Positions 34,490 to 45,140 of a stretch of 64,000 nt of DNA are shown piece by piece. The position numbers were made by a program, and so were the translations under genes. The notes beneath the pieces were generated by a model. It worked only from the letters and a program-made list of their open reading frames with translations. It ran no database searches and had not been told where the DNA came from. Numbering within the stretch: position 1 is the stretch's first letter; the number at the start of each line of letters is the position of its first letter. The DNA comes from Siphonodentalium dalli. Taxonomy: Eukaryota > Mollusca > Scaphopoda > Gadilida > Siphonodentaliidae. The stretch is taken from NCBI GenBank assembly GCA_032622095.1, contig CP136066.1:226492961-226556960 (forward strand), written 5' to 3'.

Positions 34490-34932
34490 ATCAAATCCAG
34501 TCGTAAGTCGGGATTTTTTTTACCCTGTGCCAATGCATTCTCTTATATATGCGACCATAGGTCGCCTCGCATATATAAGAGAATGCATTGGCCTAAATTT
34601 TTTTTACAATTTTAATAATTTTTTCTTGTATTCTTTAACAATTTTATAATTTCACCCATACAGAGCCCCAGACAAACATGAGCAGACGACATTCTTCTAT
34701 ATGCTTCTATATATGTGTGGGGCTCCCTGCAGGGTAATGGATGTTTTTTTTATTTTATGTCCTAAAAAATGTAAGAAACATTTATTTAAAAAAAATGATA
34801 AAAAATTGTTAGGCCAATGAATTCTCTTATATATGCGAGGCGACCTATGGTCGACTCGCATATATAAGAGAATGCATTGGCACAGGGTAAAAAAAATCCC
34901 GACTTACAACTGGATTTGATATGGCGGGTCAC
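34490..34932. mobile_element. family B MITE, complete
   Basis: The inverted ends TCAAATCCAGTCGTAAGTCG / CGACTTACAACTGGATTTGA flank two hairpins (34526-34593, shortened loop; 34812-34886). The central segment is GCCCCAGACAAACATGAGCA and TGTGGGGCTCCCTGCAGGG. No ORF is recognised. Confidence 0.88.
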
Positions 34933-35640
34933 ATATATAGAGGTTGCACCCCACACTCGCTTGTCGTACAAACCGCCAAGAAAAAACACATTTAATATAG
35001 GACTCGTTCGGCAAATATGATATCGTACTTGGTATCGTTGTGAGTTTTTATTGGTATAATACACTAATTTGGATAACTAAATCGCGCATTTGGTGAAATT
35101 CCGTTCCTGCGCCTGATACAGACCAATATGTTACTCTGCAGTAATACAAAACTATTAGTTAAAAGGCCTCAGTGGTAAAGAGTAGTGGCATGCCACGCCA
35201 GCCGTTGAGGCATGCCACAGGCTCTTTGAAAGTCTAAAATCCTAACATTGCCAAATGGTAGTAACACTGCACCTCGTTCCTGTTGTAACTGGGGGATACG
35301 GGACGTAAATCAAATCGGATTATTCATGTATCCCTTTGATGACGGGAGCTGCGCTGGTGCCCAACTGTGATGTTACTTCGTTACCATGATAAAACTGTTC
35401 AACATCCAACCACCCAACATAACATACTCTTTATCTATACGAATCCCTCCTTTATCTTGCGAAACCCTCCTCCGAAATGTTCTTTAATACATTTAACTAT
35501 ATACCCCACCCGCCATTTCCCTTGATACACGTAACAACAATTGAAATGTTCTTTAAGACGTGTACATGCATGTAACTATACATCGCCGACATTTTCTCTG
35601 ACACATGTATAATTATCCCATATATAATGCATTAGCTGAT
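34933..35640. other. no gene; one short hairpin
   Basis: AGTAGTGGCATGCCACGCC with GGCATGCCACAGG forms a small stem at 35183-35226. Nothing else is recognised. Confidence 0.5.
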
Positions 35641-36150
35641 GTGCCCGACTTCGTCCGGGTTAATTGGGGATTTCTTTGTGATCGTCTCTGTCTGGCCAGA
35701 AACATGCCTATATGGGCGAAGTCAAGGACACTGTCGCACGTGAAATCGGACCCGCCCATATTGTTCCCGGGATCAAAGTAGGCATACATACCAAATTTGA
35801 GTCGGATCGGTCGAGGTCCAGAAACACGCCTATATATGAGCGTATATGAGCGAGGTCAAGGACACGGTCGCACGTAAAGTTGAACCCTCCCATATTGTTC
35901 CCGTGATCAGTGTATAGGCCTACATACCAATTTTGAGTCAGATCGGTCGAGAGTCCAGAAACATGCCTTTATGAGCGTATATGAGGGAGGTCAAGGATAC
36001 GGTCGCACGTGAAATTGGACCCTCCCATATTGTTCCCGTGATGAAAGTAGCCCTCGGTCGAGCAGTTTTCGAGTATATAATACACATGCTGGCATGCATA
36101 CATACATACACACATACATACAGACGTTCCAAAAATATATAATAGATAAC
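35641..36150 (+). repeat. tailed repeat 'cccgacttcgtccggg', variant copy
   Basis: GTGCCCGACTTCGTCCGGGT is followed by about three units of 120 bp (GTCAAGGACACTGTCGCACG, 'cccatattgttcccg', 'ttgagtcggatcggtcgag'). The tail is ACATACATACACACATACAT and AAAAATATATAATAGATAAC. Confidence 0.7.
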
Positions 36151-36307
36151 GAGATATTTGAAGAAGTGTTTTAAACAGCGTTTTACCAAACAAAATGGTG
36201 CATATATATAGCACCATGCAAACTTTGGGTAAATTTTACCCAATGTTGGGCTATGTTTTACTCAGTGCAGGTTAACACTATAAACATATTAATCAGCGAC
36301 TTGAAAA

Positions 36308-36352
36308 TTAAAGGTACTCAATCCGATCAGACGGTCCCAATACAATCAAGAT

Positions 36353-36387
<35 letters not shown>

Positions 36388-36782
36388 AACAACATTTCTT
36401 CAAAATACGTTTTAGTTATCAGAATTGATTTATTGCAACAAAATAATGCTAACCACTGTCAATTATGGTATCAAATTTCCCAAAACTTGTTATTTATCAA
36501 CATTTTGTTCAACAAAATATCGCCGTATTATCACTAAAGTATCACGAAATTTGACCGTATTGTCACTTGATTTTAGAGTAATCAATTTCATCCGCAATTT
36601 TGACCCCATGTTTCTGGGCCACATATTATTGCACATCTCGGAAAATAACAAACTTCAGAAATCGATATCTGATCACTATGAGCTTTGGTGGGTGGGTTCC
36701 CCGACATGAATCAAATATTGTTTACCCCCGAAACCAAAGAAATAGTAATGTCGGAGCGTCTGATCGGATTGAATACCTTTAA
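36308..36782 (+). mobile_element. family E TTAA MITE, complete, with (CAA)n
   Basis: It has TTAAAGGTACTCAATCCGAT at the left and ATCGGATTGAATACCTTTAA at the right, and an internal (CAA)n tract at 36354-36391. Several ORFs across it are shadows. Confidence 0.88.
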
Positions 36783-37148
36783 TTGTGGATGATTCACCTG
36801 TCGACCTTGTTCTTGATTGCAGACATAATTTGGCGTACGATGTACAAATAGTTGCTAATTATATCTCACTGCTAACATGCAACATAGTTAATCAATCGGC
36901 TTAAGCAACATATACATGTCGAACTATACCACTTGATTGAGCAAATATTCCCCTGATACCATTATTTATAGTATAAAGATGTGCAGGGTTGTATAGTCAT
37001 TTTGAGGAAGCCCGTTTACGTTTTATTTAGATGCTTTATACAGGGTCGGGAACCTACGCCCACGCTTAGTCTCTAACCCAAAGTGAATTTAGAATTGATT
37101 TAATGGTTTGTCCGACGGAATAAATGGATGAGTTCAAACTGCATCTAA
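36783..37148. other. upstream flank of CHAC2, no further feature
   Basis: There is weak similarity of 36800-36840 to 29510-29550. No repeat or ORF is recognised before the CCAAT and TATA-like boxes. Confidence 0.45.
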
Positions 37149-37190
37149 ACCAATCAGTGGTCGACTACAACTCCCCTATTTATAAAAGAA
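37149..37190 (+). promoter_or_regulatory. candidate CHAC2 core promoter (CCAAT and TATA-like)
   Basis: ACCAATCAGTGG at 37149-37160 is followed about 20 bases later by CTATTTATAAAAGAAC (37177-37190). This is a CCAAT box and a TATA-like box in the right order and orientation for the CHAC2 gene. The first unit of the 45-bp array begins about 30 bases downstream, so a start site near 37205-37215 would put the entire array in the transcribed leader or in a 5' UTR intron. This is inferred from motif and position only. Confidence 0.35.
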
Positions 37191-37219
37191 CATTAGACGA
37201 AAAATAAGCAAGAAATGAG

Positions 37220-37831
37220 CTTGATTATTTTGTATTTTGTAGGTTACAGGTAATGTGGGTGTTCCTTGGTTAGTTTGTGTTTTTAGGTTACAGGTAATGC
37301 GGGTGTTCCTTGATTAGTTTGTGTCTTGTATGTTACATGTAATGTCGGTGTTCCTTGATTAGTTTGTGTCTTACAGGTAATGTGGGTGTTCCTTGATTAG
37401 TTTGTGTTTTGCAGGTTACAGGTAATGTGGGTGTTCCTTGATTAATTTGTGTCTTGCAGGTTACAGGTAATGTGGGTGTTCCTTGATTAGTTTGTGTCTT
37501 GCAGGTTACAGGTAATGTGGGTGTTCCTTGATTAGTTTGTGTCTTGCAGGTTACAGGTAATGTGGGTGTTCCATGATTAGTTTGTGTTTTGCAGGTTACA
37601 GGTAATGTGGGTGTTCCATGATTAGTTTGTGTCTTGTCGGTTACAGGTAATGTGGTGTTCCTTGATTAGTTTGTGTCTTGAAGGTTACAGGTAATGTGGG
37701 TGTTCCTTGGTTAGTTTGTGTCTTGCAGGTTACATGTAATGTGGGTGTTCCATGATTAGTTTGTGTTTTGTGGGTTACAGGTAATGTGGGTGTTCCTTTA
37801 TATCCTGGTGTCTTTTTGCAGGTTACAGGTA
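37220..37831 (+). repeat. 45-bp minisatellite made of the CHAC2 start-codon region
   Basis: Tandem units of about 45 bp, 13 before the gene, each contain TTGCAGGTTACAGGTAATG followed by TGGGTGTTC. That is the sequence across the true CHAC2 start (ATG plus codons 2-4) together with its 5' flank. ATGs stand at 37253, 37297, 37342, 37380, 37425, 37470, 37515, 37560, 37605, 37650, 37694, 37739 and 37784, and the genuine one is at 37832. Most decoys read MWVFLD or MWVFHD and then TAG, giving a row of tiny uORFs. Each unit also carries a 3' splice-site-like TTGCAG and a donor-like CAG|GTAATG. Units 2, 3 and 10 have substitutions or a deletion next to the ATG. Confidence 0.93.
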
Positions 37832-37966
37832 ATGTGGGTGTTCGGTTACGGCTCTCTGGTCTGGAAGGTTGATTTCCCGTACAAGAGAAAGGTGGTTGGA
37901 CAAGTGAAGGGATTCGTGAGACGATTCTGGCAAGGAAGTACAGACCATAGAGGAATCCCAGAACAG
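37832..37966 (+). CDS. CHAC2: CHAC2-type gamma-glutamylcyclotransferase, exon 1
   Basis: This is the first coding exon, 45 codons ending in phase 0 at CAG|GTAAGC. The family degrades cytosolic glutathione to 5-oxoproline and Cys-Gly. The exon begins [17 protein letters not shown], the family N-terminus with the glycine-rich GYGSL substrate-binding loop at residues 5-9, and it includes [12 protein letters not shown], conserved in ChaC proteins. The start codon matches the position of the vertebrate CHAC2 start as I know it. An in-frame ATG 48 bases upstream (37784) belongs to the neighbouring tandem repeat and would add 16 residues; I judge it spurious. Both edges of this exon have been amplified into minisatellites, so the true ATG and the true donor are each the exon-side end of a long row of decoys. 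Identification of the family is close to certain. Confidence 0.95.
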
Positions 37967-40900
37967 GTAAGCAAGGAAGTATAGACCATAGAGGAATCCC
38001 AGAACAGGTAAGCAAGGAAGTACAGACCATAGGGGAATCCCAGAACAGGTAAGCAAGGAAGTACAGACCATAGATGAATCCCAGAACAGGTAAGCAAGGA
38101 AGTACAGACCATAGAGGAATCACAGAACAGGTAAGCAAGGAAGTACTGACCATAGAGGAATCCCAGAACAGGGAAGCAAGGAAGTACCGACCATAGAGGA
38201 ATCACAGAACAGGTAAGCAAGGAAGTACCGACCATAGGGGAATCCCAGAACAGGTAAGCAAGGAAGTACCTACCATAGAGGAATCACAGAACAGGTAAGC
38301 AAGGAAGTACTGACCATAGAGGAATCACAGAACAGGTAAGTAATAAAGTACCGACCATAGAGGAATCCCAGAACAGGTAAGCAAGGAAGTACAGACCATA
38401 GAGGAATCACAGAACAGGTAAGCAAGGAAGTACAGACCATAGAGGAATCCCAGAACAGGGAAGCAAGGAAGTACCGACCATAGAGGAATCCCAGAACAGG
38501 TAAGCAATAAAGTACAGACCATAGAGGAATCCCAGAACAGGTAAGCAAGGAAGTACAGACCATAGAGGAATCCCAGAACAGGTAAGCAAGGAAGTACAGA
38601 CCATAGAGGAATCACAGAACAGGTAAGCAAGGAAGTACAGACCATAGAGGAATCCCAGAACAGGTAAGCAAGGAAGTACAGACCATATGGGAATCCCAGA
38701 ACAGGTAAGCAAGGAAGTACAGACCATAGAGGAATCCCAGAACAGGTAAGCAAGGAAGTACAGACCATAGAGGAATCACAGAACAGGTAAGCAAGGAAGT
38801 ACAGACCATAGAGGAATCACAGAACAGGTAAGCAAGGAAGTACAGACCATAGAGGAATCACAGAACAGGTAAGCAAGGAAGTACAGACCATAGAGGAATC
38901 CCAGAACAGGTAAGCAATAAAGTACAGACCATAGAGGAATCCCAGAACAGGTAAGCAAGGAAGTACAGACCATAGAGGAATCCCAGAACAGGTAAGCAAG
39001 GAAGTACAGACCATAGAGGAATCACAGAACAGGTAAGCAAGGAAGTACAGACCATAGAGGAATCCCAGAACAGGTAAGCAAGGAAGTACAGACCATATGG
39101 GAATCCCAGAACAGGTAAGCAAGGAAGTACAGACCATAGAGGAATCCCAGAACAGGTAAGCAAGGAAGTACCGACCATAGAGGAATCCCAGAACAGGTAA
39201 GCAATGAAGTACAGACCATAGAGGAATCACAGAACAGGTAAGCAAGGAAGTACTGACCATAGAGGAATCACAGAACAGGTAAGCAATGAAGTACAGACCA
39301 TAGAGGAATCACAGAAAAGGTAAGCAAGGAAGTACAGACCATAGAGGAATCACAGAACAGGTAAGCAATGAAGTACAGACCATAGAGGAATCACAGAACA
39401 GGTAAGCAATGAAGTACAGACCATAGAGGAATCACAGAACAGGTAAGCAAGGAAGTACAGACCATAGAGGAATCACAGAACAGGTAAGCAAGGAAGTACT
39501 GACCATAGAGGAATCACAGAACAGGTAAGCAAGGAAGTACAGACCATAGAGGAATCACAGAACAGGTAAGCAAGGAAGTATAGACCATAGAGGAATCCCA
39601 GAACAGGTAAGCAAGGAAGTACAGACCATAGAGGAATCACAGAACATGTAAGCAAGGAAGTACAGACCATAGAGGAATCACAGAACAGGTAAGCAAGGAA
39701 GTACAGACCATAGAGGAATCACAGAACAGGTAAGCAATAAAGTACAGACCATAGAGGAATCACATAACAGGTAAGCAAGGAAGTACCGACCATAGAGGAA
39801 TCCCAGAACAGGTAAGCAAGGAAGTACCGACCATAGAGGAATCCCAGAACAGGTAAGCAAGGAAGTACAGACCATAGAGGAATCACAGAACAGGTAAGCA
39901 AGGAAGTACTGACCATAGAGGAATCACAGAACAGGTAAGCAATGAAGTACAGACCATAGAGGAATCACAGAACAGGTAAGCAAGGAAGTACAGACCATAG
40001 AGGAATCACAGAACAGGTAAGCAATGAAGTACAGACCATAGAGGAATCCCAGAACAGGTAAGCAATGAAGTACAGACCATAGAGGAATCACAGAACAGGT
40101 AAGCAAGGAAGTACAGACCATAGAGGAATCACAGAACAGGTAAGCAAGGAAGTACTGACCATAGAGGAATCACAGAACAGGTAAGCAAGGAAGTACAGAC
40201 CATAGAGGTATCACAGAACAGGTAAGCAAGGAAGTACAGACCATAGAGGAATCCCAGAACAGGTAAGCAAGGAAGTACAGACCATAGAGGAATCCCAGAA
40301 CAGGGAAGCAAGGAAGTACCGACCATAGAGGAATCCCAGAACAGGGAAGCAAGGAAGTACCGACCATAGGGGAATCCCAGAACAGGTAAGCAAGGAAGTA
40401 CTGACCATAGAGGAATCACAGAACAGGTAAGCAAGGAAGTACCGACCATAGAGGAATCACAGAACAGGTAAGCAAGGAAGTACCGACCATAGAGGAATCA
40501 CAGAACAGGTAAGCAATAAAGTACAGACCATAGAGGAATCCCAGAACAGGTAAGCAAGGAAGTACAGACCATAGAGGAATCCCAGAACAGGTAAGCAAGG
40601 AAGTACCGACCATAGAGGAATCCCAGAACAGGGAAGCAAGGAAGTACCGACCATAGAGGAATCACAGAACAGGTAAGCAAGGAAGTACCGACCATAGAGG
40701 AATCACAGAACAGGTAAGCAAGGAAGTACAGACCATCGAGGAATCACAGAACAGGTAAGCAAGGAAGTACCGACCATAGGGGAATCCCAGAACAGGTAAG
40801 CAAGGAAGTACCGACCATAGAGGAATCACAGAACAGGTAAGCAAGGAAGTACAGACCATAGAGGAATCCCAGAACAGGGAAGCAAGGAAGTACCGACCAT

Positions 40901-41765
40901 AGGGGAATCCCAGAACAGGTAAGCAAGGAAGTACAGACCATAGAGGAATCACAGAACAGGTAAGCAAGGAAGTACCGACCATAGAGGAATCCCAGAACAG
41001 GTAAGCAAGGAAGTACCGACCATAGAGGAATCCCAGAACAGGTAAGCAAGGAAGTACAGACCATAGAGGAATCCCAGAACAGGTAAGCAAGGAAGTACTG
41101 ACCATAGAGGAATCGCAGAACAGGTAAGCAAGGAAGTACAGACCATAGAGGAATCCCAGAACAGGTAAGCAAGGAAGTACAGACCATAGAGGAATCGCAG
41201 AACAGGTAAGCAAGGAAGTACAGACCATAGAGGAATCACAGAACAGGTAAGCAAGGAAGTACAGACCATAGAGGAATCCCAGAACAGGTAAGCAAGGAAG
41301 TACCGACCATAGAGGAATCACAGAACAGGTAAGCAAGGAAGTACCGACCATAGAGGAATCACAGAACAGGTAAGCAAGGAAGTACTGACCATAGAGGAAT
41401 CCCAGAACAGGGAAGCAAGGAAGTACCGACCATAGAGGAATCCCAGAACAGGTAAGCAATAAAGTACAGACCATAGAGGAATCCCAGAACAGGTAAGCAA
41501 GGAAGTACAGACCATAGAGGAATCACAGAACAGGTAAGCAAGGAAGTACAGACCATAGAGGAATCACAGAACAGGTAAGCAAGGAAGTACCTACCATAGA
41601 GGAATCCCAGAACAGGTAAGCAAGGAAGTACAGACCATAGGGGAATCCCAGAACAGGTAAGCAAGGAAGTACCGACCATAGAGGAATCCCAGAACAGGTA
41701 AGCAAGGAAGTACCGATCATAGAGGAATCCCAGAACAGGTAAGCAAGGAAGTACAGACCATAGAG
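37967..41765 (+). repeat. 41-bp minisatellite made of CHAC2 exon 1 end plus splice donor
   Basis: About 93 uninterrupted units of exactly 41 bp follow exon 1, counting from the exon's own copy at 37931. Each unit is 36 bases of exon 1 end (CAAGGAAGTACAGACC through CCCAGAACAG) plus GTAAG, so every boundary recreates CAG|GTAAGC. The exon's CAAGGAAG and the intronic GCAAGGAAG give the microhomology that joins units. Variants include CCC/CAC, TACAG/TACCG/TACTG and GCAAGG/GCAATAA. About seven units read CAGGGAAGC and so have lost the GT donor (near 38168, 38458, 40310, 40345, 40629, 40876 and 41410). Spacing is so regular that positions 38153 and 41474 differ by exactly 81 units. A MITE cuts the array at 41766, and two or three degraded units follow it. 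Confidence 0.95.
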
Positions 41766-42252
41766 GAGGGTATCACCCCCTCCCCCTGAATCCTGAATAC
41801 CAGTTAATTTTGGGGCCATTGTATACTTTTATAACTGGATGGGAGAGTTCATTTAGTTGATAAAGGGTTAAATAAAGTCCTGGTATGTTTTGTTAAAGTC
41901 GGAAGTGACGACACCGATACCGGTTAATTAAAAGTTTGGAATTGGAAAACAAATCAAATAGTTTCCGGACCCTTTCCGGTTAACGACCGAAGAGACGCCG
42001 GTCGCGTTATGAGGCCGTTATGATACGATTAATGATACTTTATGATGGCATGGTGGTCGAATATGCCCAAGAAGCTATTATACCCACTCATTCATACAGA
42101 TAACTAGCACAAAATATTATTTTGCGCCATCAAAACCTGCGTCCAAGATGTTTTGCTTGAACCCGAATACCAGTTAATTCTGGGGGTATGAATCCCGCGC
42201 ACGGCTTCAAAACACCCTGAATCCCGCGTACCTAAAAGGGGGTGATACCCTC
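41766..42252. mobile_element. 487-bp MITE inside the donor array, 6-bp target duplication
   Basis: The terminal inverted repeat GAGGGTATCACCCCCT is perfect at both ends. The flanks are direct repeats ATAGAG (41760-41765 and 42253-42258), which also match the normal 41-bp unit sequence at that point, so the empty site is visible in every neighbouring unit. Interior phrases such as 'gaataccagttaa' are shared with the 251-bp element at 23601-23851, which also has a 6-bp duplication. No coding capacity is seen. Confidence 0.85.
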
Positions 42253-42358
42253 ATAGAGGAATCCCAGAACAGGTAAGCATTTTAAGGAAGTACCGACCAT
42301 AGGGGAATCCAAGAACAGGGAAGTACCGGCCATAGAGGAATCCCAGAGTAGGTAAGCG
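42253..42358 (+). repeat. degenerate tail of the 41-bp array
   Basis: The array resumes after the MITE with ATAGAGGAATCCCAG and then two or three diverged, spacing-disrupted units; one has ATTTT inserted and one has lost the donor. The array edge has therefore aged more than its core, as expected if homogenisation is strongest inside. Confidence 0.8.
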
Positions 42359-42633
42359 CCAACATGGACGTACCCAGCAAGTCTAATTGGGATATATGCC
42401 CTCTCGTTTATGATAGCTCTTTGATCGGGGGGGGGGGGGGGTCAGACGAGACATTCCGTACACAGCACCGGGTGAGTGGATGGTAGCACCCCACCCCGAA
42501 AACCCCATTTTTCTGATGCTTGAGTTTTATTATTTTATTATAATGACTGATCGTCCCTCCCTGCTCTGCCCTTATACACCGTCGCTATATACTCGCCTGC
42601 TTTATATGCGTTATGATAGTCTATGCAGACTAA

Positions 42634-42815
42634 TTAGAGGCCCACTTTATTTTCGAATCCCCAGATAATTTTATATATATTATATGCCATATTATGTACC
42701 ATTTGATAGAGGAAGCTCATTGTATTATAAGCTTATCCGTTGTAATAAACTGTGAACATATTGTTTTTGTTGAGATACGGATTTTTGTGCTCAAGTTTCA
42801 TTATATACTTAAGAG
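42634..42815 (+). mobile_element. family D MITE, left part
   Basis: TTAGAGGCCCACTTTATTTT through 'gttgagatacggatttttgt' and 'caagtttcattat' is the left half of D. It is truncated where the 30-bp array starts. Confidence 0.75.
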
Positions 42816-42847
42816 TGGTTTGCTTATAATCGTGATAATTATGGTAA

Positions 42848-43240
42848 AAATAAAGAGCGTTTACCTCACTTCCTGAGAAATAAAGAGCGTTTACCTCACT
42901 TCCTGAGAAATAAAGAGCGTTTACCTCACTTCCTGATAAATAAAGAGCGTTTACATCACTTCCTGAGAAACAAAGAGCGTTTACCTCACTTCCTGAGAAA
43001 TAAAGAGCGTTTACCTCACTTCCTGAGAAATAAAGAGCGTTTACCTCACTTCCTGAAAAATAAAGAGCGTTTACCTCACTTCCTGAGAAATAAAGAGCGT
43101 TTACCTCACTTCCTGATAAATAAAGAGCGTTTACATCACTTCCTGAGAAATAAAGAGCGTTTACCTCACTTCCTGAGAAATAAAGAGCGTTTACCTCAAT
43201 TCCTGAGAAATAAAGAGCGTTTCCCTCCTTTCCTGAGAAA
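42848..43240 (+). repeat. 30-bp minisatellite carrying AATAAAGAGCGTT
   Basis: Thirteen units of 30 bp, AAATAAAGAGCGTTTACCTC followed by ACTTCCTGAG, occur with few substitutions and no indels. Because 30 is a multiple of 3, the minus strand stays open across the array (10-residue period SGSEVNALYF), which I regard as fortuitous. Each unit begins with the same AATAAAGAGCGTT motif found dispersed elsewhere in the window. The array lies in CHAC2 intron 1, at the truncated end of a D-family MITE. Confidence 0.95.
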
Positions 43241-43367
43241 AATTGAAGACAACTGGAAAATTGCTGAATTGGGGAATTTTTGTTATTGAGCATAAATAAA
43301 CCCTGTTGATAGTAGTGCATGTATAAATGGACCTGGAGATGAGAGACCCACATGGGTCCGGGGACAT

Positions 43368-43768
43368 TTAACCCTTTCAGTGCCATTATTTTTATGAATT
43401 TTTTTTGGGTTGAATTTTTTTTTGGATATGCTTAAGCATGCTATAGCGAATTTAAAAACAAACTGGATAAAACCTTAGGGGCATGTTATAACTCAAAACT
43501 ATCACCAATTATTCATAGTAATAATTTTGATGCCCATGAAAAACGTAAGATTCCTTGGCACTAAACCTACAAAATAAGTCTGTTAAAGAATATAAGAAAA
43601 AATTATTAAAATTGTAAAAAATAATAACAAATGATGAAAAATTGTTAGGCCAATGCATTCTCTTATATATGCGAGGCGACCTATGGTCGACTCGCATATA
43701 TAAGAGAATGTATTGGCACAGGGTATATGGGTTGATACAAAAATCGGACCTGGCACTGAAAGGGTTAA
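43368..43768. mobile_element. family L TTAA MITE, complete
   Basis: TTAACCCTTTCAGTGCCA at the left is inverted at the right as TGGCACTGAAAGGGTTAA. It contains one long hairpin (43649-43719) of the same core as families A and B. The right TTAA (43765-43768) is shared with the following family D element. Confidence 0.88.
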
Positions 43769-44827
43769 AGGCCCACTTAATTTTCGAACCCCCAGATAAT
43801 TTTATATAAAATATATGCCATAATATATACCATTTGAAAGAGGAAGCTCCAAAACATTGTATTATCAACTTATTCGGTGCAATAAACTGTGAACATGTTG
43901 TTTTTGTTGAAATATCGACTTGTGTTCTGCGCTCAAGTTTCATTATTTTCAATGGAAGGGGAATAACTCTATATCTTAAGATAAGATATAGTGTTATTCC
44001 CCTTCCATTGAAAATATATTTTAATTTGAATTATGTTGCATTCTTTCTATGATTTCAGCCATTTTCTAGACTCTATGGGCATCTTCTGAGACACAGACGT
44101 TTCAATGATGATGAATTGTAGTATTTTTGGAAGAGGAATAACTCTATATCTTATACCCTTCCATTGGAAATACATGTTTAGATTGAATTCTTTTGCATTC
44201 TGGGAGCCATAACAGGGGGGGGGGGGTCATAAGTCGGGATTTTTTTACCCTGTGCCAATGCATTCTCTTATATATGCGAGTCGACCATAGGTCGCCTCGC
44301 ATATATAAGAGAATGCATTGGCCTAACAATTTTTTACAATTTTAATAATTTGTTCTTGTATTCTTTAACAATTTTATAATGTCACCCATACAGAGCCCCA
44401 GACAAACATGAGCAGACGACACTCTTCTATATGCTTCTATATATGTGTGGGGCTCCCTGCAGGGTAATGGATGTTTTTTTATTTTATTTCCTAAAAATTG
44501 TAAGAAACATTTATTTAATAAAAATGATAAAAAATTGTTAGGCCAATGCATTCTCTTATATGCGAGGCGACCTATGGTCGACTCGCTTATATAAGAGAAT
44601 GCATTGGCACAGGGTAAAAAAAATCCCGACTTACGACTGGGGGGGGGGGGGGGGTCTTTCTATGATATCAGCTGTTTTCTATTGTTCTATGAGCATCTTT
44701 TGAGACGTTTCAAATGGTGATGAATTATAGTATTTTAATCAAATTTGATGGTATAGATTGTTATTAAAACCGTATATCAAGGCACTATATAAAACAAAAT
44801 AATCGGTGATTTTAATTAATCCTTTAA
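43765..44827 (+). mobile_element. family D TTAA MITE split by a nested family B MITE
   Basis: It starts TTAAAGGCCCACTTAATTTT. It is interrupted inside its G-run at 44226 by family B (44227-44640) and continues 'gtctttctatgat' to TTAA at 44824-44827. G12 on the left (44215-44226) and G16 on the right (44639-44654) flank the insert. The palindrome CTATATCTTAAGATAAGATA is at 43970-43990. Confidence 0.82.
44227..44640. mobile_element. family B MITE nested in family D
   Basis: TAAGTCGGGATTTTTTTACC at the left and 'gggtaaaaaaaatcccgac' plus TTACGACTGG at the right. It has two hairpins (44252-44325, 44540-44612), the second with a deletion in one arm. Confidence 0.85.
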
Positions 44828-44972
44828 AACATTTGTATTATAATATTTTCAATAAAACTGAATAAAATAAAAAAATATGTTCCTGGACCGCTGTGGAGGG
44901 ACAAAGGTTGACAAAGAAAAGAAGTTGCTCTTTAAAAGCTTTCAAAGATGGTCTTCTTCAGTAGATATTATT

Positions 44973-45060
44973 CAGATGTTCTATCCCCATGAGGGGGTGG
45001 GGCATGGAGCCGATAGAAATATGTATATATATGAGAACCATCGACAACTCTCATTATATA
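44973..45060 (+). pseudogene. degenerate copy of the middle of CHAC2 exon 3, in intron 1
   Basis: GTTCTATCCCCATGAGGG, GGCATGGAGCCGATAGAAAT, GTATATATATGAGAACC and CATTATATAG align in order with exon 3 at about 49309-49385 (GTTCTATCCCCAGGAGGG and so on). I judge about three quarters of positions to match over 85 bases. It lies upstream of exon 2, out of normal exon order, with frame-disrupting differences and no obvious splice sites. Confidence 0.75.
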
Positions 45061-45140
45061 GTTATTTCGTGTATTAGCAACCAATTTACCCCCTCCAACT
45101 GATGTATTGGTACATGTAATTTGGATGCTGAAATGAGCCA

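Noticed and set aside
37784-37831. Longer CHAC2 N-terminus starting at 37784
   Set aside because: The extra 16 residues are the translated last minisatellite unit; the family begins at MWVFGYGS.
40662-41474. 270-codon minus-strand ORF and many overlapping 65-147 codon ORFs
   Set aside because: They are translations of the 41-bp array, open on the minus strand only because the unit lacks stops there. The sequence is explained by the CHAC2 exon 1 border on the plus strand.
42848-43240. CRISPR-like array
   Set aside because: The units are contiguous with no unique spacers, the DNA is eukaryotic, and there are no cas genes.
42733-43386. 217-codon minus-strand ORF with a 10-residue period
   Set aside because: The period is the 30-bp minisatellite, a multiple of three. 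Its flanks are family D and other non-coding sequence, and no protein-like ends are visible.
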